A stretch of DNA of 64,000 nucleotides, taken from assembly GCF_000813325.1 (NCBI RefSeq), contig NZ_BBQE01000004.1; one strand, 5' to 3'. Below the pieces are notes generated by a model, which was not told where the DNA came from, did no database searches, and saw nothing but the letters and a program-made list of their open reading frames with translations. A program made the position numbers and the translations under genes. Source of the DNA: Sulfurospirillum cavolei (GTDB lineage Bacteria > Campylobacterota > Campylobacteria > Campylobacterales > Sulfurospirillaceae). Shown one piece after another: positions 32,908 through 40,891 of this stretch; the stretch's first letter is position 1; each line of letters starts with the position of its first letter.

Positions 32908-34302
32908 TTATAAACCGAAATAATCAACCAACTTACCTTGTTTCATCAGAAGGTTGAAATAGTCCGTTAAACGTGTTTTTTCGCTGGTCAGTTTCGCCAA
33001 TTCGGCACTGTTGACTTGTCGTTGCGCTTGTAAAAGCGTGACCAAATCCTGACTGGAAAGCCTAAACTTTTCCCAATACGCCTCTGCCATCTTTTTACTC
33101 GCCTCGATCTCTACTTTGAGCGTATCGATGGTACGTGAATTGGTTTGCACCGAATTAAACAATTTTTGAGAATTCCACCTTGTGTCTTTTTTCGTGTATT
33201 CCAAATTGTAAACGAGTCCGGAAATTTCGCTTAAAAGTTTTGCCGTTTTTGCTTCATTTTTGCCGCCGTCGTAAAGGTTGTAGCTAAAAATCAATTCGGC
33301 GGTAAAATCTCTGTTATGTCCGTCCGTCGGAACGATACTGTAATCTTGGCGTGCCCGTTTGGAGTTGCTGATGGCAAGATCGACTTTAGGGCCGTTGGAG
33401 GCTTTCGTCACCGTGACGTCTTTTTGCTTACCCTCGATTTGCTTCTCGATAATCGTCAAATCGACATTCTCTTTTTCAATCTGTGCTAAAAGTTTTTCAA
33501 GCGGTTGCAAGACGATTTCAAACTCCGTCTCAAAAGGCACCATCTCTTCGATTTTCGATCCGGTTAAAAATTCGTAATAATCTTTGGCGTTGTTGTAGTT
33601 GGATTCGGTATTGATCAGTGCGGTTTTGGCATTGGAAACACTCGCCAAGATAGAATTTTCATCTCCAGCCGTCGCCGCACCCAATTCTCGTTTGGTTTTG
33701 ACGATCTCTAAAATCTTTAAAAGCTTATCGTAATTATTTTGGTTGACTTGGATCGATAAACGTCCGTATACGACGCTCAAATAAGCATCAATCACTTTAA
33801 CGATCTCTTCTTCTTTGGTTCCTCTTAAACGCTCTTCTTGCTCTTTTTTCGTAATTTTCGTGCGCTCAATCGTTTCGACGTGCATCCCTGAGGAGTATAA
33901 ATTATAATTAACCGCAACGTCACCTTTAAGCTGTCCGTATTGTTGCGTATCAAATCCTTTGGTTTCCTTGCCGGTTCCCGTCACGATAAAATCGACTTGC
34001 GGTTGAAGGTCGCTTTGAGCCTCGGCGGTGGAGCTTTCCGCTTGCGTAATGCGCTCTTGGGCTTGTTTCACCCGAAAGTTACGCTCGATCGCAACGGCGA
34101 CCGCTTGCTTGAGCGTGGCTTTATCCCCTTCGACCAAAAACGGTTGTTCTTTTTGCTCTTCCCCTAAAAGCATGCTTTGAGATTGCGTCTTTTTTAACGA
34201 TTCTTGCAGCGGTTGCGAAGTCGTTTCCAAAGGCTCCGTAGCCCATCCGTAAGTAAAAAAAATCCATCCTAATAAAAGAGCTTTGATGGCGTTAGCATTC
34301 AT
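32908..34302 (-). CDS. TolC-family outer membrane channel of the adhesin secretion system
   Basis: A 464-residue outer membrane efflux/TolC-type protein with a signal peptide (ALLLGWIFFTYGWA). Two long helical repeats with paired strand segments are visible: LYSSGMHVETIERTKITKKEQ in repeat one and FSYNLYDGGKNEAKTAKLLSE in repeat two, ending with the usual coil FRLSSQDLVTLLQAQRQVNSAE. An extra Gln/Glu-rich segment of about 45 residues precedes the first helix. It shares four bases with the MotB-like gene. It is the SiiC/LapE counterpart that would complete the tripartite exporter with the ABC and HlyD proteins encoded 18 kb further down the same strand. Confidence 0.92.
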   Translation of the reverse strand: MNANAIKALLLGWIFFTYGWATEPLETTSQPLQESLKKTQSQSMLLGEEQKEQPFLVEGDKATLKQAVAVAIERNFRVKQAQERITQAESSTAEAQSDLQPQVDFIVTGTGKETKGFDTQQYGQLKGDVAVNYNLYSSGMHVETIERTKITKKEQEERLRGTKEEEIVKVIDAYLSVVYGRLSIQVNQNNYDKLLKILEIVKTKRELGAATAGDENSILASVSNAKTALINTESNYNNAKDYYEFLTGSKIEEMVPFETEFEIVLQPLEKLLAQIEKENVDLTIIEKQIEGKQKDVTVTKASNGPKVDLAISNSKRARQDYSIVPTDGHNRDFTAELIFSYNLYDGGKNEAKTAKLLSEISGLVYNLEYTKKDTRWNSQKLFNSVQTNSRTIDTLKVEIEASKKMAEAYWEKFRLSSQDLVTLLQAQRQVNSAELAKLTSEKTRLTDYFNLLMKQGKLVDYFGL

Positions 34303-34922
34303 TTGACGTCAACCTTTAAATATCCGAACTCGAAGTTATTACTTTCGTTTTGTTTATAACTGATCTTAATTTTATTTTTAAATGCCGGTGTCGCTTCTAA
34401 CGTATTTTTTGTTGCCAGAACACGTCCGAGTGAGACTTGCTTTGCCTGCGTCGCACTTAAAATCTTTTTCGAATCCCCGACCGAAAGCACAAATAAAGCG
34501 TTAGGATTGGATTTGAGGATTTTTTCCATTGTTTTGGTCAATTTTGCAATGGCGTCTTTAGCAACGAAATAGTCGTTATTTTTAAAGACAATCGTCAAAT
34601 CGGACTCTTTATAATCAACGATAGCCGTTTTTTCGGTACTTTTAGTTAAAGTGTTTTCGCCTGTTTCTTGCGTACTTTGCGTCGTCGCTTTCGTAACGTC
34701 TTGTAAGGTTACGAACGTCACGGGATTTTCTTCTTGCTTTGAAGCAGTATCGGAGGAAGCCGCGGCGGCAACCGTGACCTGTTTTGAATTAAACTGCATG
34801 TAATATCCGACGTTTACAAACATAATTAACACAAAAAGTAAAAGGACTAAAATCACCGACGAAAAAAGATCCACGTAAGAGATAAAAGGATTCATTTCAC
34901 CGTGTTCGCTACCGCCTGCCAT
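34299..34922 (-). CDS. MotB/SiiA-like inner membrane protein
   Basis: A 207-residue bitopic protein. The N-terminus NPFISYVDLFSSVILVLLLF carries Asp18 at the start of the membrane helix, matching the proton-binding Asp of MotB in its ADFMTAMM context. After a Thr/Gln-rich linker (45-105) comes a reduced OmpA/MotB-like domain (DYFVAKDAIAKLTKTMEKIL, then QAKQVSLGRVLATKN). The peptidoglycan-binding GHTD motif is replaced by VGDSKK, so wall anchoring may be weak or regulated. It follows the MotA-like gene by 15 bases and overlaps the TolC gene. SiiA of Salmonella SPI-4 and ZorB of Zorya systems have the same general layout; the neighbours favour the SiiA role. Confidence 0.85.
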   Translation of the reverse strand: MAGGSEHGEMNPFISYVDLFSSVILVLLLFVLIMFVNVGYYMQFNSKQVTVAAAASSDTASKQEENPVTFVTLQDVTKATTQSTQETGENTLTKSTEKTAIVDYKESDLTIVFKNNDYFVAKDAIAKLTKTMEKILKSNPNALFVLSVGDSKKILSATQAKQVSLGRVLATKNTLEATPAFKNKIKISYKQNESNNFEFGYLKVDVK

Positions 34923-34937
34923 GAAAAATCACTGCTC

Positions 34938-37298
34938 CTATTTAGAATGTTTACCGAAAAAAGATGTGAAAAACCCTTTAATGTCTTCCGACAAACTCGC
35001 CGCATGTTCCATTTTACTGCTATCAAACGCAAACACTTTTTCTTCGATAGTTTTTAACGATTGCGCCATGCTTTCTAGATGGGCTTGCGTCGACGTAATT
35101 TTAGCGTCCAATGCCGCGATGATCTTAACATGTTCATCTTCCGTATGCCTAAAATACGTCGTTTCGAACTCTTTTCGCTGTGCGGCATGTTCCACGCTTA
35201 TGTCCGTCGCTTTTGCGATACGTTCGTCCAAGTGCGCTAACGCTTGCACTTGCGAGAGGGCATGCGTTTCGTAACGATTGGCATAAGTTTGCGTCGTGCT
35301 TAAGACCTCTTTAACGACTTGCGTCTCTTCGATAAGGGAGTCGCGAATACGTTGAAGCGTTCCGTGTTCTTCTTCGTGCAATGTGCTATAGGTAGTCGCC
35401 AAGCTTTTTTGCGACTCTAAAATCGACTCTAACGCTTGTCGATGAACTCCTAAACTGCGATCGATACCGTCTATGGCACTATGCGTCGACGAAGCCGCCT
35501 CTTTGGCTTCGAGCATCAGCGTTTGCTCTAAACCCAACAGCGTGTTTAAGGCTTGCTCGGTTTGGTTGATCGTCGCCGAAACAACCCGAAGAATCTCAAG
35601 CCCTTCAAGAGCGTTTTTTTGATGATCGAGGTGCATCGTCTCTTCAATCGTCCTTAAATTTTCGATCGTTTGAATTTCGACATGTAAGGTTTCGTGAAGA
35701 CGCTCAAAGGCTTCGTAAAGTTTTTGATTTTCGTGAAGACTGTTTGAAAAATACTCTTTTTGCGACAGTTCCTGCGCGCTTAATATTGCGGCGTTATTGG
35801 CAATGTTAGCGTTGATTGCGGAAAGTTTTTCCGATGTTTGATCCAACAACGACGTTAAACTAAGAAAGTTTGCATCCCTAACGTTCGCCATCGACGAGAG
35901 CATATCGACCTCTTGCCCGAGCGTTTCGTGAAGAGCACCGATGGACTGGATCAAGGTTTGATGACGGGTATGCGCGTTTTGATCTTCTTGCATCACGTGT
36001 TCTTCTATCGATTTTAAGGTTTCATGCTCTGCAAACACCGCTTCATGGACGCGTACGACGCCGGCATTGATCGTGCTTAAAGTTTCACCGCTTTGGCGCG
36101 CTGCATGTTCATGGTGCGTTAAAAACGCTTTTTGTCCCTCGATGATTTTACCTTCCGCATCAACCAACGATATGAGCGTATCGCCTTGCGTATGGAGCTG
36201 TTGCGACATCTCCTCTAAAGTCTGTTTTGCGTGTGCGAGTAGCTCGTTGCCTTGAAGTACGAATTCTCCTTGACGGTTTAACAAAGAGGTCATTTCGCTA
36301 TGGTTTTCCTCCCGTCGTTTGAGTGCGTTTTCATCCCGTTGCGCCCATGCTTCCGCGATACGATTGACCTCGTTTTGATGCATACGATGCAAAGAGACGA
36401 TCGTGCCGAGCGTTTCGTGTTGAGATTCTATCGTGTGTTTCATAGACGTAAGCGTTTCGGATATGCCGTGAAGCTTTTCGTTGGATTTTGAAAATTTTGA
36501 AATTTCGTGCGTAAACGTACTCATCTGCTCTAAAAAAACTTCCATAAAGCTTTTTCGATGCTCTGGAAGATTGGTGCTCGAAACCGCCGATCCGTTAAAC
36601 GCTTCGGGCGCAACGTCGATAATACGATCTTTTAACCAATCTTCAATACCGCTAATTAACGTATCTTGCGAACGAAATAAAATATAGCCGTTAATTCCTA
36701 AAATGACCGCACATACGACGCCGAATAACGAAGCTCCAAAACCGATCGCCATACCGGAGAGCGGGCCGGAAAAATCTTGCATAATCTGTTTAATGTCGAT
36801 GTCGCCGTTAAGCCCTAAGATAATCTGTCCCATATGATCGATGGCTTCGACCAATCCGACGAACGTTCCCAAAAGACCGATAAGCATCGCGGTGTTGATG
36901 AAAAAATTGATATACGATTTTTGTTGGCGAAATTTTCCTTCCAACCAATCGATAATATTACGCGACTCTTCTTGCGTAAAAAACATCGTTTGTTTGCTTT
37001 TTCTGCTTTGAAGCATATGCGCGATATTGGCGGGTAAAAGCGAATCGATACTTCGAATGTAAAATTCATAGCCCGTTTTCTTATACGCGAGTGCGCCGAA
37101 CGTTCCGCCGAGCATCATAATGTGAAAGCCGCTGACGATTTGATAGAGTGTTCCGACCGCCAATAAACCTAAAATAGCCGTACTAAAGATAACGGTCGCC
37201 ATAAAAAAGATACCGAGCAACTCGGCGTTGGTATACACAACATAGAGAATGAAAAGCCAAATGATTAAATATGCTTTTAAAACTTTGATTCGTTTCAT
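34938..37298 (-). CDS. MotA/TolQ/ExbB-like channel protein with long coiled-coil tail (SiiB/ZorA-like)
   Basis: A 786-residue protein. Two N-terminal membrane helices (about 8-24 and 28-52) are followed by the MotA/ExbB core with helices near 130-152 (AMLIGLLGTFVGLVEAI) and 180-212 (GPLSGMAIGFGASLFGVVCA), typical of proton-channel stators. Residues about 215-770 are a cytoplasmic, almost continuous helical region with repeated HETL/HQTL-containing units (for example EHETLKSIEEH and LHETLGQEVDML). Standard MotA has under 300 residues, so the tail is the outstanding feature and recalls ZorA. With the MotB-like partner it should form a proton-driven inner membrane complex; beside a giant-adhesin exporter the nearest known analogue is SiiAB, which controls SiiE function. 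No Zorya ZorC/ZorD genes are near. Confidence 0.88.
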   Translation of the reverse strand: MKRIKVLKAYLIIWLFILYVVYTNAELLGIFFMATVIFSTAILGLLAVGTLYQIVSGFHIMMLGGTFGALAYKKTGYEFYIRSIDSLLPANIAHMLQSRKSKQTMFFTQEESRNIIDWLEGKFRQQKSYINFFINTAMLIGLLGTFVGLVEAIDHMGQIILGLNGDIDIKQIMQDFSGPLSGMAIGFGASLFGVVCAVILGINGYILFRSQDTLISGIEDWLKDRIIDVAPEAFNGSAVSSTNLPEHRKSFMEVFLEQMSTFTHEISKFSKSNEKLHGISETLTSMKHTIESQHETLGTIVSLHRMHQNEVNRIAEAWAQRDENALKRREENHSEMTSLLNRQGEFVLQGNELLAHAKQTLEEMSQQLHTQGDTLISLVDAEGKIIEGQKAFLTHHEHAARQSGETLSTINAGVVRVHEAVFAEHETLKSIEEHVMQEDQNAHTRHQTLIQSIGALHETLGQEVDMLSSMANVRDANFLSLTSLLDQTSEKLSAINANIANNAAILSAQELSQKEYFSNSLHENQKLYEAFERLHETLHVEIQTIENLRTIEETMHLDHQKNALEGLEILRVVSATINQTEQALNTLLGLEQTLMLEAKEAASSTHSAIDGIDRSLGVHRQALESILESQKSLATTYSTLHEEEHGTLQRIRDSLIEETQVVKEVLSTTQTYANRYETHALSQVQALAHLDERIAKATDISVEHAAQRKEFETTYFRHTEDEHVKIIAALDAKITSTQAHLESMAQSLKTIEEKVFAFDSSKMEHAASLSEDIKGFFTSFFGKHSK

Positions 37299-37329
37299 CG
37301 TGTTAAGTGTTACCCTTTTTTTTAAATTT

Positions 37330-37357
37330 ATTATAGGAACCTCGGCGATTTTATCAA
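37330..37357 (-). promoter_or_regulatory. sigma70-type promoter of the adhesin secretion operon
   Basis: On the - strand TTGATA, a 16-base spacer and TATAAT lie about 32 bases before the start codon of the MotA-like gene. The 268-base gap up to the TolC-RTX chimera is A/T-rich and holds no other gene. Confidence 0.6.
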
Positions 37358-37566
37358 TTCTTTCGTATAGTAATGCTTAAAGCACCTTTACAAAATGACA
37401 AAAAAATTCTTTGTAACCAATGCGTTACTTTTACAAAAATGACGTCCTTTAAATCAAATTGTTTCAAAAATCAAAAAAGAATTATTATTTGTCAAAATTA
37501 TCGATAACAATAAAAAGAAGAGAAGAAGCATATACGCCTTCCCTCCTCTTTTTACATATTAAAATA

Positions 37567-38685
37567 TTATTTAAAATCCGTATGGACGATACTGTCTTGA
37601 ACATCGATTTTAATCGTGCTTCCGCCGACCGTGGCCTCATAACGCGTAAATCCGACATCTAACCCCGTCGTATCGGTACTTGCCGTCCAACCTGTACCCG
37701 AAATCGTATCGTCGTTACTGCCCAGCACTTTTAAAACGGCGTATTTTTCTTTCGTTAAAACGTCGCTTCCTTTGTTGTAAAGGTTATAACGAAGTTTGAG
37801 CAAAGCCGAGACGCTCTCTTCTTTTCCCGTACTACCGTCTACGTCATGTCCGACGGTACCGGCGACTTCAAAGTCGAGTTTGGGGTAAAATGCCGCCTTG
37901 CTTCCCTCATACAAGGCATCGGCAAGTTCGATATTAGCTTTTTGAACTTTCACGGAAGGGTTGCACTGCAAACTCTTTTCCTTAATTTTCTCAAAACTCG
38001 CCGGAATTTCAAGCGTCATAACGGGTTTGACCAAGGCATCCGCTTCAACTTTTTTTCCGTAAAGCTTTTCAAACGTACTCACGGCGTCTTTGTAATTATT
38101 CTCTTGCGAAATCAAATTCGATTGTGCCAACGTATAACGACTTCCCGCTTGTTGCGTCTCGGAAATGCGACCGAATCCGCCATCGGAACGCTCTTTGATT
38201 TGTCGGTAAATCGCTTCGTGCGTCGAAACGCTCTCTTTTGCCAAATCGATCAATTCTTGTTGCTTAAGCAAGGAGATATAAGCATTGACGTACGCTAAAA
38301 GTGTTCGATCGGCTTTCTCGCTCACACCGAATGCGGCAGCTTCAAGCCTGCTTTTTTGCTGCTTAATGGCATTTTCGGTTGCAAAACCGTTGAAAATATT
38401 TTGATTGAGAACCAAGGAAGTTTGATCCATAACGTTACCTTCACGTTCTTGTTTCGTCGCACTGTTTTTAATGCTTTGATGCCCGTACGAGCTCTCGACG
38501 TCCAAGGTAGGTAAATATCCGTTTTCTGCGATATTGAGCTCTTTTAATACTCCGTTATAAGCTTCGACGCTCTCTTTAACTTTCGGATTGGAGGATAAAA
38601 TCGTTGTAACGCCCTCTTCCAAAGTTAAAGAAAAAGCTAAAATAGGGAAAACAAGTGTGAAAGAGAGTATTTTTAAAATATTCAT
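37567..38685 (-). pseudogene. truncated TolC-family protein fused to an RTX-type C-terminal tail
   Basis: A 372-residue open frame with a signal peptide (LSFTLVFPILAFS). Residues about 20-320 match the first repeat and part of the second repeat of an AggA/LapE-type TolC protein (TLEEGVTTILSSNPKVKE, NQNIFNGFATENAIKQQKSR, LLKLRYNLYNKGSDVLTKEK). The second helical hairpin then breaks off and the last 50 residues (from about 37719 down) read SNDDTISGTGWTAS... TRYEATVGG... IKIDVQDS, which looks like the C-terminal secretion region of an RTX adhesin. TolC proteins normally need about 430 residues, so channel function is doubtful. The join keeps the frame and looks like a deletion between a tolC gene and the 3' end of a former adhesin gene. 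A good ribosome site (AAAGGAG) precedes it, so it may still be expressed. Confidence 0.7.
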
Positions 38686-38760
38686 TCCATGCTCCTTTTA
38701 AGTAGTATAAGCAATTTTTGTTACGAAGTTGATACGGTTTTGACACTAAATTGTAGCATA

Positions 38761-38895
38761 TTAATAATGTGAGTGCAAGTTAGTATTAGGATTGTTAGTA
38801 TTTTCAGGGTCGATCTCTGTGCCGTACCGCCATTGCTTCGAAGCAAACGCATCAATCGATTTTAGTCTTACCGCGACATGTAAAGCTAAAAATAC
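38761..38895 (-). other. unexplained 44-codon open stretch, possible gene remnant
   Basis: In the 393-base gap between the TolC-RTX chimera and the NosL-like gene, the - strand has an open frame with no ATG start, bounded upstream by TAG. It encodes LKSIDAFASKQWRYGTEI and ends NLHSHY. Its composition looks protein-like, but I do not recognise it; it may be the end of a lost gene or chance. The gap also holds the palindrome TTGCTTCGAAGCAA (38833-38846). Confidence 0.2.
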
Positions 38896-39021
38896 CTAGC
38901 CCAAGAAAAGGTTCTTAGCATACGCTTTGCCGACAAAATGCATAACACTATGCAAAAGCTTGTCAAAAAATATTTCGCGGGAAAGAGAGGTCGGAGAGTT
39001 TGAATTTTAAAGGGCATCGCT

Positions 39022-39057
39022 ACCTTTTCGTACGACGAAAGCGAACGTCGAAAAGGT
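39022..39057 (-). terminator. terminator-like inverted repeat after the nos run
   Basis: ACCTTTTCG and CGAAAAGGT form a 9-bp dyad around an 18-base loop that contains further partial symmetry, starting 22 bases past the stop of the last NosL-like gene. A short T-run follows on the - strand. It probably ends the nos transcript. Confidence 0.45.
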
Positions 39058-39078
39058 GAGCGAGGAGACGATAAGGGC

Positions 39079-39549
39079 TTAGCGCAGTCTGTTGTTAAGA
39101 AGGTTGATGAGAGCGTCTGAAACTCCCGCAAAATCCAAAACGCGCGTTCCGCCGAATTTTTTAACGAAAGCTTCGGCTTGCTCTTTCGTACTAAATGCGG
39201 GTAGATCGTCGCCAGAGATACTGGTTTTGCTTGAGCCGTAAACAAAGAAAGCCTCTTGTGCAACGATTTTTTCCATCGTATCGTAATCGGTTACGTAAAT
39301 TTGCATATCCTCTTTCGTGCGAATGACGTATTCGGGCCATCGCGAAGATTCGAAATAAAACTCAAACATCGATTTGGGGCTTGAAAAATAAAGATGTTCT
39401 TTGCTTCTTAACGTAATAGTCGAAGCCCATTCGGGGTGTTGGTAAATCTGAACTTTACGAATCAGACACTGCGCGTCTTTCGGTATTTCTATTTTTGCGC
39501 CGAACAACGCGCTCAAAGTCACTAAAATTAAACAAAGCTTTTTCATCAT
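39079..39549 (-). CDS. NosL-family exported protein
   Basis: A 156-residue protein with a signal peptide (KLCLILVTLSALFGA) and a NosL-type fold: SSPKSMFEFYFES, DMQIYVTDYDTMEKI and the diagnostic end motif DDLPAFSTKEQAEAFVKKFGG. It lacks the Cys-x2-Cys-x-Met copper motif of the other two NosL proteins here and has a single Cys in the mature part (DAQCLIRKVQIY), so metal binding may differ. A ribosome site (AGGAG) lies just before the doublet ATGATG. It closes the nos transcript, nine bases after nosY. Likely a periplasmic accessory in copper supply to NosZ, or a structural partner of the other NosL proteins. Confidence 0.82.
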   Translation of the reverse strand: MMKKLCLILVTLSALFGAKIEIPKDAQCLIRKVQIYQHPEWASTITLRSKEHLYFSSPKSMFEFYFESSRWPEYVIRTKEDMQIYVTDYDTMEKIVAQEAFFVYGSSKTSISGDDLPAFSTKEQAEAFVKKFGGTRVLDFAGVSDALINLLNNRLR

Positions 39550-39558
39550 GTAAAACTC

Positions 39559-40386
39559 CTAGATAAGATCGTTTTTAGTAAAAATTTTAAAACCTAAAAA
39601 GGCGAAAAGTAACCCCAAACACACCGGATACGCAATCGAAAACAAGAGAAAATAGACCAATTTTACGTTATCGAGAATGTAAAATGCCACCGGTCCCATG
39701 ACGGTGAGCTCCGGATCAAAAAGGCTAATCGCCGCGACTCTAAAAACTTCCATCGGATTGATGAGCGCAATGGCGATGATCAGCTCTTCGCTAAAGCGAT
39801 TTTGCATCATTAAACTGATGAGAATAATATCGATAAACGCTAAAAGAAAAATCCAAACGAAAAACGAAAGCCCCAACGCGACTTCCGAAGATTTAACGCT
39901 CGAAGAAATTAAAAAAGCAATGCCCAAAAAAGCGGAGCTTAACGCAAACAATAAGCCCGTATAGAAGAGAAAAAGCGACCACGGAATGCTTGCCCCTTTA
40001 AGCACGCCGATCAACAGTGCCAACACCATGGCAAAAAAGACCGGTAGAAAAACCGTCGCAAACCGCCCGAGAATCTTTCCCCAATAATAATGCGACAGCG
40101 AAAGAGGAAAGGAGAGCATGTATTCTAAAATGTGATTGTCCCTATCGCCCGAAATGGAGCGTACCGTCGTAACCAAAATAAAAATCGGCAAAATCACGAT
40201 CGTGATTTGGATATACATCAACAACAACCTGCTCAAACCGCTAAATCCCATCACTTGGGACTCCGTAACGCCGGCGACGAAAAAGAGCGCGATTAAACCG
40301 CCGAACACCAACGAATAGACTAAAAACCATCGTGCGCGAAGAGACTCTTTCATATCTAAAAGAGCAATTAAGACTAAATTTTCCAT
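39559..40386 (-). CDS. nosY: NosY, ABC-type permease for NosZ maturation
   Basis: A 275-residue polytopic protein with six predicted membrane helices and the conserved ABC-2 permease segment RSISGDRDNHILEYMLSFPL. The GDRDNHILEY stretch is characteristic of NosY. With NosF (ATPase) and NosD (periplasmic beta-helix) it forms the NosDFY complex that passes copper from NosL to apo-NosZ. In Wolinella nosY follows nosF directly; here six genes intervene. It starts one base after a NosL gene, so it is still in the same transcript. Confidence 0.92.
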   Translation of the reverse strand: MENLVLIALLDMKESLRARWFLVYSLVFGGLIALFFVAGVTESQVMGFSGLSRLLLMYIQITIVILPIFILVTTVRSISGDRDNHILEYMLSFPLSLSHYYWGKILGRFATVFLPVFFAMVLALLIGVLKGASIPWSLFLFYTGLLFALSSAFLGIAFLISSSVKSSEVALGLSFFVWIFLLAFIDIILISLMMQNRFSEELIIAIALINPMEVFRVAAISLFDPELTVMGPVAFYILDNVKLVYFLLFSIAYPVCLGLLFAFLGFKIFTKNDLI

Positions 40387-40387
40387 A

Positions 40388-40891
40388 CTATTTTCCTAAT
40401 AATTTTTTACGAATTTTCGGGTCGCTCATCGTTTCGCCGCGAAGCATGCGAAGGCGCATTTCATCAAACGTTATCCTATTGTCTCCTTCTTGTTCGTATG
40501 CTCCGAAACCGTAATGCATCGGAGTCTCGTCGATTACCGAATAAAAAGCGCGTAACGCGTCGACGTATCGGTTCGTATCGTTGCTAAAAACCCACATGTG
40601 AACCGTTTGAGGCTCGACGTTTTGTGCTTTCATCCACAAAACGGCGCACCCGACGTCGTCGAAAAAGTAAGTTTTTGCGTTTTGAATAATTTGCGCCGTG
40701 TGCTTCTTCCCGACAAGGTACATGTGACATGTCGGACATTGAACCGTATTGTCTTGAAATGCTAAAGGCACTCCTTCAGGGTTTTTGCGATCCGTCGGCA
40801 ATTGATTTTGGGTACGCAAGTAGCCGAACAACGCACCTAAACCCAACAAAGGCGTTAGGATTAAGATCGATAAGGCTATACGACGATTCAT
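40388..40891 (-). CDS. nosL: NosL copper chaperone
   Basis: A 167-residue protein with an N-terminal membrane anchor (about 7-24) and no lipobox cysteine. The copper motif CPTCHM (C52, C55, M57) is intact, followed by conserved KTYFFDDVGCAVLWM and MHYGFGAYE. NosL binds Cu(I) in the periplasm and hands it to NosDFY. ATG at 40891 is chosen over 40897 because it gives an ATGA overlap with the upstream gene and proper spacing to GGAG. It is one of three NosL-type proteins in this locus. Confidence 0.9.
   Translation of the reverse strand: MNRRIALSILILTPLLGLGALFGYLRTQNQLPTDRKNPEGVPLAFQDNTVQCPTCHMYLVGKKHTAQIIQNAKTYFFDDVGCAVLWMKAQNVEPQTVHMWVFSNDTNRYVDALRAFYSVIDETPMHYGFGAYEQEGDNRITFDEMRLRMLRGETMSDPKIRKKLLGK

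Noticed and set aside
34299..37298. Zorya anti-phage system, based on the long-tailed MotA-like and MotB-like pair.
   Set aside because: No ZorC, ZorD or ZorE gene is near, and the pair is followed directly by TolC and the adhesin secretion genes.
38886..39263. 125-codon frame on the - strand overlapping the last NosL-like gene.
   Set aside because: It reads the NosL-like gene out of frame, is rich in Arg/Ser/Leu without domain signs and has no ribosome site.
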